Assembly (NCBI GenBank): GCA_038496445.1
Contig: JALMLS010000420.1
Span: 620,001 to 684,000, forward strand
Reading direction: 5' to 3'
Source of the DNA: Trichosphaerium sp. ATCC 40318
Lineage: Eukaryota > Discosea > Flabellinia > Trichosidae
DNA length: 64,000 bases
Shown here: one piece after another, positions 1 to 11,700 of the stretch
Numbering within the stretch: the first letter of the stretch is position 1
Layout: each line of letters opens with the position of its first letter
Made by a program: the position numbers and the translations under genes
The notes under the pieces: model-generated
What the model saw: only the letters and a program-made list of their open reading frames with translations
Database searches by the model: none
What the model was told of the DNA's origin: nothing

Positions 1-140
1 CAGCTAAAATACTTATTTTCCATAAAACTGAGGACAGACAGCGAATTTAGTGTGTCAAAAATTACCATTTACGCTATTAGAACTTCTCTGGCGTGGAACT
101 AGATATTAATTCTCGCCTGGGCGATTTATGTATTTCAGAA

Positions 141-2338
141 ATGAATTTCCGAGTTAAGAGACGTACGAAAACCGCGCTAGTCTGTTTTTTAACCTCGAAC
201 ACATAGCTGTACAATCTACACCGCGTAGAGAATCAATTGCAAGTCAAGCAAGTCAGCCAACGCAACCAGCTCAACCAACAAGCGCAAGAGCACCAGTAGT
301 AGCGCCAATAGCTAAAAGTAATCCTTTATTTTTGTAATTCCAAAAACCGAAAAGAAAACTTACTTTTTTTTGTAGTAGCTAAACGTGTCAAATGTCATAC
401 AGCTTTTGAGCCAGAAGGTGATACTGAGGTTCAAATAAAGCCTGGAGATGTAATAGACATCATCAAAGAAGCAGATTCTGGTTGGTGGAAAGGAGTCAAT
501 ACCCGTAGCGGCGAAGAAGGTAGGCGCTTGTAGCAGAGTTTCCATTTTTTAATTGTTTTTTTTCAAAAAAGGTTGGTTTCCACCAGCGTATGTCACAGAA
601 ATAAAAGAAGAACCAAAGAAACCATTAGGCGTTGTAACAGCACCAAGAGGTATACATTTATAGTCAATTTCCATTACTTATTTGGTTTTTGTAGATTTGC
701 AACAGTCGGCTGGATTTTTCGCGAAAGGACCTAGTCCTAAGAAAACACCAAGTTTAATGCCACCAAAGCAACCTAGGTACATGACCATGAGGAGAAGGAG
801 TGTTGTTTAAATCTAACCTGAGTTAGCCTTGGTATTCAAACTGCGCCACACGCTGCAAAACCTGCGCCTGCGCCTGCATCATCTGGATCAATTTATGGTG
901 CATTTCCACCTTCCACATCTACTTCTGGTCGAAAGTTTGCCACTCCACCAAAATTTGCTCCTCCAAAGGCACCTATGGTGCGGTACAACTCCCAGAGCAA
1001 TGTTCGCGCTGGCGCCGGTAAAGTGACCTTTCATCCGAGGTAATAGCTTGAATACTTTGTCGTTCGAAAACTAACTACCCTTTCAGCACGCAAAAGCGAC
1101 CACAAGTGGCCGCTGCACCTGATCATAAATTTAACAAAGGGTACAGCGTGGGAGCAGCACCATCGACATACGGTGCTATACCTAGAGAAAAGCCTTTTTC
1201 GCGGCCTGAGCCTGTAGCTAAAGCTGCACCTACTACATCAGGATATGGAAGTATTCCAAGCTCATCTACATCGCCTGTACCTGCAAAACGTCCTGTACCT
1301 ACTAGCTTCCAAGGACCTTCAGTACAAGCAGAGTTTAACAAACCAAACCCTAAACAAGCGCCATCATCTTATGGGTACATTTGGTTTTATTTGCTTCCTC
1401 TTTTTTCTTGTAGACTTCTATTTCTTACGTTGTGATTTAGTGCGTTTCCTGTTCGTCAAGGGTCAGCTAAAGTACCTACGTCATTCAACCCTCCTAGTGA
1501 CAAAGCACCAGCAAAGAAAGCTTTCAACCCAGCAGCTAAGAAGAATGGTTTTGGACCAAAGAAAAATGGTTTGCGTGTTTTTCCAAAAAGGACTATCCCT
1601 AGTTTTGGTGGCGGCAGAAAGCGACCTGTTTCATCGTATGGAGCATTCCCTGCTACCCGACCAGCCAAGAGACCGGCTGCTATACCTCCAAAGAAGCGTA
1701 TAATGGCCAAAAGACCTATCCCTCGAGAATTTTCGCCCGGAAGAAAGATAAACCCTGTCTCTCCTCCAGTAGTGTCTAAGCCTGCTGTTGATGTCAGTGT
1801 CCAGGCAAATGTTACTGCGCCACCATCTGGCATCCCTCGAAAACCTAGTGGTCGTCCAACATCACCAAACATGCCACCACCAACACAATACACATCTGCT
1901 CCAACAAGACCTCCAGCACAGCCTTCTCCTGCTCCTGCTCCTGCTCCTCAGGTGGTAGCACCCACTGCAACCGTTACTGCACCTCAGGTGAGTACTATAG
2001 GCAATGCTGAAGTGCGTTTGCCTGGAGACAATTATGATGCCTTCCCAAGTATGGACGCTAATGTCCAAGTTGAGGCTAGTGCTCCTCAAGTTGCTGTTTC
2101 AGTCGCTGTTCAAGAACCACAACGTCCAGTTACCCCACCACCTCCTGCACGACCTACTGTTGATGAAATAGATGTTGGGGAGCTTGTCGAGGTTATGGAT
2201 ACACCTAAACCATCAGTATATGATGCAATGTTCGCTGGTATTAAGCTAGAGCTCATAAAGAAGGATGAAATGATTTTCACTCTTCAACAGAAAATTAGAG
2301 ATTTACAAGATCATATATTGAGCTTGCAAGCATCGTAG
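141..2338 (+). CDS. SH3-domain protein with long Pro/Ala/Lys-rich tail and C-terminal coiled coil
   Basis: Eight exons can be joined with all phases closing: 141-162, 207-317, 376-519, 572-649, 695-776, 827-1039, 1087-1374, 1441-2338, giving about 611 aa. An SH3 domain lies at roughly residues 46-105. It reads AKRVKCHTAF, then EADSGWWKG and GWFPPAYV, so the WW, G and PxxY positions expected of the fold are visible. The middle is a low-complexity Pro/Lys/Ser region with repeated S-Y-G-A-F/I-P motifs (for example GAIPREKP, SSYGAFP), possibly SH3 or WW ligands. The last 40 residues (ELIKKDEMIFTLQQKIRDL) form a short coiled coil. The start is the ATG at 141, which splices in frame. I infer a cytoskeletal or signalling adaptor; no closer family is recognised. 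The first 140 bp of the window show no coding signal. Confidence 0.8.
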
Positions 2339-4235
2339 TGTTTTTTTAACTATGATTTTCAATACACGTGTAAAATGTACAATAGAAACCTACAAAAAAA
2401 AATGTTGTTAGTTTTTTAGCTGAAGCGATCCCAAGGGCTTTGTTGACTCTCTTGTTTTTTACTGTAGAGGTGTAACTTTATGTTGTATACTAAATTTGGA
2501 TGTTTTGCGGAACTACTAAAAAGGTGAGTATAAAAAAACGTGACAAATAAACAACAAAAATTGAATTCAATTAGAATTATATTGTGTTTCATGCAACAAG
2601 GCTGTTACAAACATGGCCTAGAGAACTCTCGGAAGTAGCATTAGCCCTTTGACAAGTGCAACAAAGCATACCAACATTACACTCTAACAGCAGTACTGTT
2701 GCGAACAAGTCACAATGCCCACTAAATTGTCAGCAAACAAACAGTGCGGGTTTTTTTGAGCACCGAAATAAAATCTATTTTCAGTACAAGTATTTTTTTA
2801 TTTACATCGTTGTTAGTTTTTATGAGCTTGGATAACTCTACCCCATGTTCAAGAGCCCACTCCTCAAACACTGTACAAAACAGCTTCTCGGAAACGTCTT
2901 CGTTAGGGTCAATCATGCAAGCTTCTGGTTTATGGTCTTGTTGGTGGTAAGAGTCACCTACCTTTCTTTTAGTCTTTTGGCTTTGTTTGTGCATACTGGA
3001 ACCGTTTTCTTCGTTTTTTGCCTCGCAGTTTTGAATTCCTGCGTTCCTGCCTTTCCTCTACACGTCCTGCTTTTTGTCTTGTTTGCGTGCTTTGGCTTCT
3101 TAGCAACGTTCTGATTTGTCTCTTCGCCTGTCTCGCTCGTTTCAAATTCCATAATGTTACAATGAGCTTGTGTGCTGTATACCGATTCTGCATCACCAAA
3201 CAGACTATTTGTGGCGTGGCAGTGGAACTGCTTCCCGGCTAATTTTGGTGCTCTTCTTATCCGTTTTTTGTCGCCTGAATAGAGCTCGGCTGAGTGATCA
3301 TGTGATAATTGACATGTTTTGTTATCTTGAGGTTGTTTCGCAATTGTTGTAAGTAACCTACATGCATGTTAAGTCAGTAACCTCGTTGAACACAGTGCTT
3401 GCTCTGGCATGGACGTTAGTATCTTAATCTTTGAGGACGGCATTTTTGGGTAGCTGGCACAGAAAGATTGCCATAGTAAATGAGCACACTAAACCGCGAA
3501 GAAAGTCGGTAAACGGTACGATCACGTTTTTTCAAACCAAAAAAGGCAAGCAATAAAGATCAAAACGTCACAAATGCTATAACGCACTTTTGTTATAAAA
3601 TCAATAGTGTTTTTGAGCGACAAACAGCTAAAAGAAGCTGTAACACAGAGACCATCCTTTTTTTGGATCAAAACAACCCTGAACCGCCATGATTTTTTAC
3701 AGAACACATGCGTTTAATACGGTTAGCTTCTTGTGTATTTTTTGTGGTGTTGAATTGCAGTACGTAACGAATTCATCTAAAAAAGAAATTTACAAAGCCG
3801 AAGCCTATGCCTGGTGTGTTCGAAGTAACGACACACATGCCGCCAATTTTGTCAAAAAAAGAGCAAGTGTTCGCACCATTTTCATTTTTTTTCCGCTGGT
3901 TTCTCCATCCAATTGTATACAATTCAGATAGTAATAGCAATGCTTTCAGCAAGGTACATTTGCAGATTTCCAAACAATAAACGCTCATGTGCGTTCTCTA
4001 CGCATCAAAGAAGTATAAAACCAATAGCGCAACGCCAAAGCGTATTGAGACGCCAGGTAAACGTGAATAAAGAAAAAAAAACGCACACGGCCCTTTACAC
4101 TGCAAAGAGCTATTTAATCTACTTTTACTACAAGCCTAACCGCATCACGGTATTTGCGGTAAAACTGACGGGCTGTCGTAGAAATTTGGTCGTATTTCGG
4201 ATATATTTGCTAGAACCTATTCAACAACGCAACAA
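2339..4235. other. Intergenic, no confident gene
   Basis: About 1.9 kb of AT-rich sequence between the SH3 gene and the GST gene. Short open frames exist on both strands, but none shows a recognisable domain or a clean exon chain. The best candidate, on the minus strand at 2722-2994, is listed separately. Confidence 0.5.
2722..2994 (-). CDS. Possible small charged protein (weak)
   Basis: An open minus-strand frame of about 90 codons contains a compositionally protein-like block (IDPNEDVSEKLF, then EEWALEHGVELSKL). Two other minus frames just upstream (to about 3199) are also open and rich in Lys/Arg. That could mean an upstream exon, but I could not find a donor/acceptor pair that closes in phase. 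No domain is recognised. It may be a real small gene, part of a two-exon gene, or chance. Confidence 0.25.
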   Translation of the reverse strand: MHKQSQKTKRKVGDSYHQQDHKPEACMIDPNEDVSEKLFCTVFEEWALEHGVELSKLIKTNNDVNKKILVLKIDFISVLKKTRTVCLLTI

Positions 4236-5419
4236 ATGAGCACAGAAACACTAAAATTATATAACTCTGACTTCTGTCCTTTTGGACAAAGGGTACAACA
4301 TGATTTAACAGTCAACTTCTAATATTAAGTGTTCAGGCATGGATCGCAGCCATAGAGCTTGGTATACCGTTTAAAACTCAACACGTTAATTTTTTGGATA
4401 AAGGGCGTGAGGACACTAAAGAATTCCTTGCTGTATCACCTAGCGGTACTGTACGTCTTTTAAAGCAAGTTACACAAAGAAAAAAAAATTCGTTATCAAT
4501 CGTTGGTCTTTTTTTATGGATGAAAACTTCGTTTGTTGAGTACTACCCTTAGGTTCCTGCTGGTATTTACAAGGGTAACGAAGTTTATGACTCGTTAAAC
4601 ATGATTGAATACCTGCAAAATGCGTTTGGTGGTGATGTTAAACTATTCCCTGAAGACCCTTATGAAGGCTTTAAAGCACGTGCTATGTTAGAGAAACATG
4701 GTAAATACGTAGGAGCTTTTTATCAATTTTTGATGGCTCAGGTATGTCACTTCTCCATGTGTTTTTTCCAAGCTCACAAACAGAACAGGGAGATGATATT
4801 CCAGCAAAAAAGAGGCGTATGTTGCGTGCTTGAAGGCTCTAAATGAAGATATTGTTGGTCCGTACTTTATGGGCAAAGACTTTACTATTCTTGATGTTGT
4901 ACGTTATCTTTTGGAATTTCAACAGAACTCATTGGTTTTTGTTATTCCTATTTTTTTCCTTCTAATTTACTCCAATAGGCTTTTATTCCTTTCAACGAGC
5001 GCGCTGAGATTCTTTTACCGCACTACAAAAACTTCGAAACGCCTAGCGAGCTTACAAACTTTTTAAAATGGGTAGAAACAGTCAAACAACGCGAATCGTA
5101 CAAGGTACTACTAACTCTTTGATATCACGTGGACAACCTCATTAAGTTTTCGAGTTTAACTTCAATAGTAACCCGCTATTTAGGTATCCGCTGCTGATAG
5201 AGTCAAAGGAAGCATAGAGGCACTACCAGAGGACTGGGCTCACATCACTGATAGAACTGAATATATTAGAACAGTGTTCGTCCTTTTTTTAACTTCCAAG
5301 CCATCACAATTCTAATTTCATGTAGATACGCTGGATACGCATCAGGTGATGGTCCGGGAAAGTTCAGAAAAGCTTACCAAGAGCGCATGAACGAAAAGCG
5401 CGCAAACGCCAAAAAATAG
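4236..5419 (+). CDS. Glutathione S-transferase, omega-like
   Basis: Seven exons close in frame: 4236-4292, 4337-4450, 4553-4741, 4815-4898, 4979-5104, 5184-5275, 5326-5419, giving about 251 aa, the usual GST length. The N-terminal thioredoxin-like half begins LYNSDFCPFGQR. The C-P-F active-site motif with a catalytic cysteine is typical of omega-class GSTs, which act as thioltransferases or dehydroascorbate reductases rather than classical conjugating enzymes. The cis-proline motif is SPSGTVPAG, and the glutathione-contacting D-S pair follows in EVYDSLNMIEYL. The all-helical C-terminal domain follows (KDFTILDV, FNERAEIL). The acceptor of exon 4 (GAG at 4812-4814) is the least certain junction. 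Predicted soluble and cytosolic. Confidence 0.85.
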
Positions 5420-6214
5420 ATTGTTGAGATAATCTAGAACAAGTGTTAAATAAATTTTGATTAAAAAGTTCGACACCAAAAGATACAAGTACTAGCTCGT
5501 ATTAAATGCTGCGCCACTAAATTTGCCAAGTATACATTTCTTTCATTTAAAAACCAGCGTGTGATGACTTCGTTTATTGTGGCGCTCTGAAATCTAAACC
5601 TTACGGGTGAGGTAGATTGATAAAAAATGTAATTCTACGATTATTAGCTATCAATGGTAAGTTGCAAATCTTGTTTCACATTTCACGTGACTGTATTCTA
5701 TTGCAAAATGTCAATTGTAAACAACACTGTATACCACTTTACAGCCACTCGGTGCTGTTTGATGGCATTTGTTTGCAAACAAACCAAAAATGACTACGCT
5801 ACTACGAATTGTTAAAGCCAGATTTCTGTGGTGCAGAGCATTACTCCAGAAACCTACAAAAACGAGGGTGTTCACTATCGTCAGGTCCACTACTTACGCC
5901 CAGTTTATGCATGAATAGCGCTAAGTAAGTGTAATAACACCATTGCGAGTATTTTCAGCAAGTAGAAATGCAATACCTTTGCTTGAAAATCATTTCCTGG
6001 CTTTTTTCGATACGAATGCTACTGTACCAGCGTTTTTTTAAGTTTTGACAGACTTGAAACGGCTAAAATACGATTTTGTCGAGCGAGGTTCGCTATAACA
6101 CCTAGGGCTACTGTACGTATTAACAGCGCACAGCGGGTGGTTTCTGTACTTAATGGTAAAATAAAGCGGCTTAAAATTCGAACAGTAAACTTGGATTTTT
6201 AGTGAGCCAATACC
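5420..6214. other. Intergenic, nothing recognised
   Basis: About 0.8 kb with no coherent open frame or RNA gene seen. It contains the 5' region of the complex III core gene downstream. Confidence 0.5.
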
Positions 6215-8317
6215 ATGTTAGTGAGAACCACATGTCGTCTCGTACAAGTACAAACTGGTGTTAGTACTACCAGAACACAGGTAAATACGCACTTGGCGAT
6301 TATATACTTACGTTGTAGACTCGCTTTGCTTCAGAGCGAGTGGACGTAGCCCAAAGAACACCTGAAGAGCGCGCTGAGAAGCGCCTTTCAAGAAATCTCT
6401 GGTTTGGACGTGGAAAGAGCCAAACAGGCGTACTTCCACTTGAGGATCAGGTAGCCGAACTCCCACCAACAGGGAAGCCACTTAAAAGACCTGGCGTATC
6501 ATCCTTCACTCTTGAAAATGGTCTACGAGTTATTACCACAGACATGCCTGTACCTGGAGTTTCTATTAGTTTGTTTAAACAATTGGGTCCTCGCTTCGAA
6601 ACAAGCAAGTCTTTTGGCTCAAGCCACTATCTCAAACATCTGTATTTGAGGGTACGTTTAATGATATTTCTCTACGCCATGCTCAAATATTCGTACTTCG
6701 TATGTATTTTAGCGTATCCTTACTTTGTTTGTGTAGGATAATGGCTGGCGCTTTAATATTGAAACAGCACGTCACTTGGAGGTCGCTGGCGCTGATATGA
6801 CTGTTTCCTACGACAGAGAGCACTTTCACCACCAATTTAAAGGTGTCAACAAAAACTCTGTAAAAGAATTGGGTATGGAGTTCGTAAGGTAAGATATACA
6901 CGAATTGGGCGCACCGCGGTTCTTTTTTCCGAGCCGCATTATTCTTTTTACCCTTACACTGCCTAACACTTATCGAAGAAATACCTGGGCACCTGGTATT
7001 CAAAATTGGGACGCAAACGAGTCCCGTAAGCTCATTAGAGAAGAAGTCGCAAGCGCAAGTTCAGACCCTCAACACGTTGTAATCGACGCTGTACACGCGT
7101 AAGCATACCCGAAAATAATTATTCAACGCATTTTGATCAAAATAACCGCGCATTGGAGCTGATTTCGTTTTTAGCAAAGCTTTCGGTTCTAATACCTTAG
7201 GTAATGGTTTGTACTGTCCTAACTACAAAATTACCAACACCAATGATGATGTCGTATACGAGTACCTCCACGGCATGCAATCCCCAGAGCGTATGGTCCT
7301 TGTAACTTCTTGCTACGATCTTGAGAAAGCAAAAGAAATGGCAAACACTTTCTATAACATGCCAAAATGCGACACTGTTGCACCTGCACCTGCTAAGTAC
7401 CTTGGTGGTGAAGAAGAAGTCATTCCTGGTGACTACAACAGCACACATGCTGCTATTGTATGGTCTGGAGAGGTGCGTACACAGGATATTTTGTTCATTG
7501 TTTTTTTTGGTTTGCGTTAGTTTTTTGTATAAATATTGTTTTGTCCTCTGTGCGGGTTTCTAATGATTGTAGACTGTTTCATCTAAGGATGCTGTTGCTC
7601 AAACCGTTCTCGCTGCTGTTCTCGGCCAATACGGACCAGTACGATAAAGAAATACGCTAAAAAACCGAATATTAATAATTTTTGTTTAGCTCAGCTGGGA
7701 AAACTCTGTTGGATCCGGTGTTTCTGGTCGTATGCACAAATTAATTAAATCTGATGATGCTATTATCCGCGGTAAGGTTCTTAACCTTCCTTACTCTGAT
7801 GGTACGTTGTAAATTGCGTCTTCGCGTTTGTCTGTTGCTGACGTTTGTTTAGCTGGTCTATTCGGTCTCGTTGCTGAAGGAGCAGATGGTACTGCCAACG
7901 AACTTGTTGTACGTATTTTTTCAAAGTGTTTGTGCGATTAGAGCTTGTTTTTGACGCTTTTTAGGACAAATTGGTCGCTCAAGCTACCGGTCTCAAATCC
8001 GTTACAGAAAAAGAACTTGCTACCGCAAAGGGTGTAGCCAAGGGCCGTGCAGTCGCTGCTTTGGATGACCCTGCAGAGTTCACCAAATTCCTTGGCGAAC
8101 AAGCCTTGTACAACGCTGTTAACTTGACACCTCAAGAATACGTCAAGGCTGTTGATGCCGTCACACTCGCTGATGTAAACCGCGTTTCCAAAAAGATTTT
8201 TAGCTCCAAACCAACAGTTGCCGTTTCAGGTACGCTACACAAAGAACTATTAAAAGACGTCATTTTCTTACTCTTCTGCTTTTAGGAAATGTCGAAAACT
8301 ACACCAAACATTTTTAG
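6215..8317 (+). CDS. Cytochrome bc1 complex core protein 2 (M16 peptidase-like)
   Basis: Ten exons close in frame: 6215-6280, 6319-6651, 6737-6888, 6979-7098, 7175-7472, 7573-7638, 7690-7801, 7853-7908, 7965-8229, 8286-8317, giving 499 aa. The N-terminus (MLVRTTCRLVQVQTG, Arg/Thr rich, no acidic residue) looks like a mitochondrial presequence. The M16 fold is seen at SSFTLENGLRVIT, LGPRFE and the second-half PYSDAGLFGL motif typical of core protein 2. Where catalytic M16 proteins have HxxEH there is SSHYLKHLYLR, so no zinc site is present. This matches core 2 (UQCRC2/QCR2), not beta-MPP. Alpha-MPP is the main alternative, but its glycine-rich loop is not evident. Role: structural subunit of respiratory complex III in the inner mitochondrial membrane. 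Confidence 0.85.
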
Positions 8318-8552
8318 ATGATTTAGTTTGACAACTTCGTGGGTATTCATTGCACCAACTTTTTGTCTGTAAGTGACATGTAAAAAAGTATTAAACCAAA
8401 GACAGGACGCGGTAATAACATAATTTTTCGTGTGTGTTGTAATGTTATGATTTGTTTTCTTTGGTAAAAGAATGGTTGATAATGGAGGGAAATTTGAGGC
8501 TATCTTGGCTTATCTTGTTTTAAATTTATTGTTAAGCAACTCTTTGTGGTAA

Positions 8553-10476
8553 ATGCTTGTTCGACGCGGGTTTAGAAGTGTTTGCGAACGCGTGTATGTT
8601 GCTGGTATTTTTTTAGATTCCGTACACTAATTTATCGCTTTGTAGCAGGTTACCGCGTGTTGTGGCGCGTAGAGCAAGTAGTTCTTGTGATAGCACCAAC
8701 GTCAAACGCGTTTCAATAGACAACCAGACAAAAGGCGTAAATATCACATGGAAAGACTCACACACCAGCGCCGTACGATTTGTACTGTAGCAATTTTTAA
8801 CGCCTGTCGACAGTTTCATTTCGACTGGCTACGCGACAATTGCCCTCAGCGGGTAGAAAAACACTCCGGACAGAAACTGGATACAGTATTGGATTTCTCA
8901 AACCGCCTTTCTGTAAAAGGCCATGATTTGTACGGAACGCATCAATTTACGCAATTACTAAGCTCAAAAAGGTCATCAAAGGAGTTACAGATAGAATGGG
9001 ATAACCAACACAAAAGCACGTTTTCGTTAACTTGGCTGCGCCAAAATTGCTGCTCTCGCTCTGAGAGACTAAAACGAGCTAAAAACATCACTCCTGGTAC
9101 ACTTAAATTATCATAACGAATCTAATCCAGTGGAGATTTGTGGAACAAGAAAATTATGACGCACGACACGCTACATACAGTAGACTGCGCTACCTTTCTA
9201 GGCAACGAAGAAAGTACGTACATAAACAACAAAGGTGTAAAATCAACAGAGAAATAACATCCTTTTTTGAATAGCCCAATGGAAGTTACTTCGTGCCCTT
9301 AGTGATGATGGTATAACTCTTGTTACATCGTGCCCACAAAAGCATGGTGTAGTATCACAAGTTGCTGAAACTATTGGTCCTATATGTAACACAGTGTACG
9401 GGAAAACTTGGTTAGTTAAAGCTGTACCGGATCCTGAGAATTTGGCGTATTCTTCGCTTCCTTTGCCACCACACCAGGATTTACTGTACGTGACACATGT
9501 TAATCAAAAGTACTAATTAGTGCATGTGTTTAAAGGTACTATGAATCTCCTCCTGGCTTACAACTGCTTCATTGTATAACTTTTGATGAAATGGAAGGAG
9601 GTGAAACGTTTTTTATAGATGGCTTCAATGTACTATTTTGCTTCTATTTAGTACTTCTTTGATAGTTACTAGGCAGCTGATATACTTCGTAAAAACAATC
9701 CAGAAGCTTTTAAAACACTTACGAAGGTTCCTATGACGTTTAGTAACTTCAGGACTGAATACAAGCTAAAATACAGGTTGGTTAATAGAAAAATGAAGTC
9801 TACTCTTGTGATGGTTTTTCATGATTATGTAGGCGTCATATTATTCAATTAGATGATTTAGAAAATGTTACAGGTGTAAATATATCTCCTCCTTGGGAAG
9901 GTGCACTTGTGGCGGATTCAGAAGATGTAGGAAAATTCTACGAAAGTTACAGAGAATTTATGAAGGTACAACTTTCAAATGCAGTTTTTGAGTTGTTATT
10001 AGTACAGCGACTTTTTCAAATTACTAAAACGCAGCCACTACAGGCACATCTTTGAAATATTGTTAGCGAGCGTTTTTGATAAAACGTGTGGTAAAAGAAG
10101 TAGTGTTATTTTTTTTTTTCACTACTATCTGAAAGGCTGCGTTTTTATTTTTTTGTTAGATACTTGAGGATCCACAAAATCGTTACATGAGGAAACTAAA
10201 ACCCGGTGAACTTGTTGTATTTAATAATAGAAGATTACTTCATGGTAGAGAAGGATTTGGTGCTGATGCAGGTCACAGAGAGTTTGAGGTGAACGCAACT
10301 AGTTTTAATGCTATTTTTCCTATTTTATTCTGTTTTTTTTTGCATGTTGACGTTGATTCCAGGGAGCTTATGTGTCTCTTGATGATTTTTCTAATAGATT
10401 TCATAATCTAAAAGAAATATTTGATGATAAGGATGAAGCTGTATTGAAACGGTTGGGGAATAATAGCGTATTTTAA
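8553..10476 (+). CDS. Gamma-butyrobetaine / trimethyllysine-type Fe(II)/2-oxoglutarate dioxygenase
   Basis: Ten exons close in frame: 8553-8593, 8646-8772, 8814-9096, 9136-9213, 9275-9485, 9536-9629, 9673-9776, 9833-9965, 10160-10288, 10363-10476, giving 437 aa. The start MLVRRGFRSVCERV is presequence-like, so mitochondrial targeting is likely. The N-terminal DUF971-like domain, which binds zinc in this family, carries FHFDWLRDNCPQ. The TauD-type double-stranded beta helix carries the HxD pair in PPHQDLLYYE, and the distal His and Arg of the metal/2OG site in NNRRLLHGREGF. Family members catalyse the last (BBOX) or first (TMLH) hydroxylation of carnitine biosynthesis; sequence alone does not decide which. 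It follows the complex III gene by only 235 bp on the same strand. Confidence 0.85.
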
Positions 10477-11036
10477 ACCAAAAGAAAAACGCAGATCGTT
10501 TTGCAAAAAAAGTATTGAAGAAATATCTCTTGTGCACATAGATTATATTCTTTCTCATTGTTAAGCTCTAACCACACGATGTTTACAGCATCCTTTGTAG
10601 TGCTTTATAAACAATATTTGTACCCAACAGATAAAATCAAAAGTAAAAAAGAATCAGATTGGTTGTATTTTTAAATCACGTTATCCCTCTGTTACAATGA
10701 ACACCTTTCACCGTTTAAATTTCTGGCATCATTTGACGCTACCGTGCTACTTTTGAGGGCGTGCTAAAGTAATAATTAGCTTTGATAATGTTGAGAAGTA
10801 AACTGTTTTTAAGAGAAATTACTTGACCTTTTACGTTGCAAACGGGTTAATTTAAGGCTAATTTAAGGATTTGTACTGCATAGAGATGGTGACAATTTAT
10901 CTCATTTAGCCGGGAAATTTAATTTCTGATTCAAGAAAGGAGTAAAATGTACAAAGAACAATTTAATTAGGCCACATTCGACCTTCTCGCTCTCCCATTT
11001 GAACTATTTGTTTAAATTCTTAAACAAGGAAACACT

Positions 11037-11300
11037 ATGAAGTTATTGGCAGGTGTACACATCATTGCTTGGAATCAGCCAATATAACAGGTGGAGGTGT
11101 TGTCTGGTATATATGACATTAGCTTGTCGAATATAACAGATGAAGGCTTAACAGCATTGTCAGGTATACAGTATTGATTTGAGTGTTGTCAATCACTAAC
11201 ATATAATGGCATCAAAGCAATGCCTGGTGTAGTTTATTTCAAACTGTGTAACAGAAAGGTATCAAAGCATTGGCTGGTGTTCATACAATAGTGCTTTGTC
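11037..11300 (+). pseudogene. Relic of a cysteine-containing/LRR-type repeat gene
   Basis: Successive frames spell degenerate copies of one repeat: KLLAGVHIIAW, NITDEGLTALSGIQ, GIKAMPGVVYFKLCN, GIKALAGVHTIVLC. The pattern I-T-D-x-G-x-x-A-L-x-G-V-H-x-I-x-L is the LRR style found in F-box/LRR and algal/protist LRR proteins. Stops and frame changes break it between nearly every unit and no flanking exon is found, so this is a fragment of a dead gene. Confidence 0.55.
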
Positions 11301-11429
11301 TCGTATTAATGATTTCACATATCTACTATTATATTGGAGGCAAAACTGCAAAATAAGACATGTGACTTTAGCTGTTAGGCTAAAGGAATAAACTTAAAAC
11401 CAAACAAACAATGGTGACTTTCGCTGTTT

Positions 11430-11700
11430 TTTTTTAGGGTGATTTTCAATATTGTCTTCATCATTGTCTTTATCACTATCTTCACCCTCACCCCTCCTTC
11501 GTTTATTTTATCTCTTTTCTGGGATGAACCTCTTCAAGAGCTTATTTTCTAGTTTTAGTTCTTTGTTTTCCTCTTGAAGTGTTTCATTTCTATTTGGGTT
11601 CGCAAACAATTTGTTGCACTTCGGTTTCTGTGTAAAAACCCTCCGTATTCTCCTTCAAGAAGTTGAATTCTTCAAGCATCTCTCTCATACAGTCTACATA
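11430..11700 (-). pseudogene. Possible coiled-coil protein relic
   Basis: Read on the minus strand, fragments MREMLEEFNFLKENTEG, then NETLQEENKELKLENKLL and a terminal acidic/basic stretch (RRRGEGEDSDKDNDED) appear in shifting frames separated by stops. The heptad-like Leu/Glu/Lys pattern suggests a coiled coil. No intact gene can be assembled. Alternatives are undetected short introns or chance. Confidence 0.3.

Noticed and set aside
3689-4239. Short overlapping plus and minus open frames before the GST gene
   Set aside because: None extends by splicing or shows a recognisable motif; likely chance.
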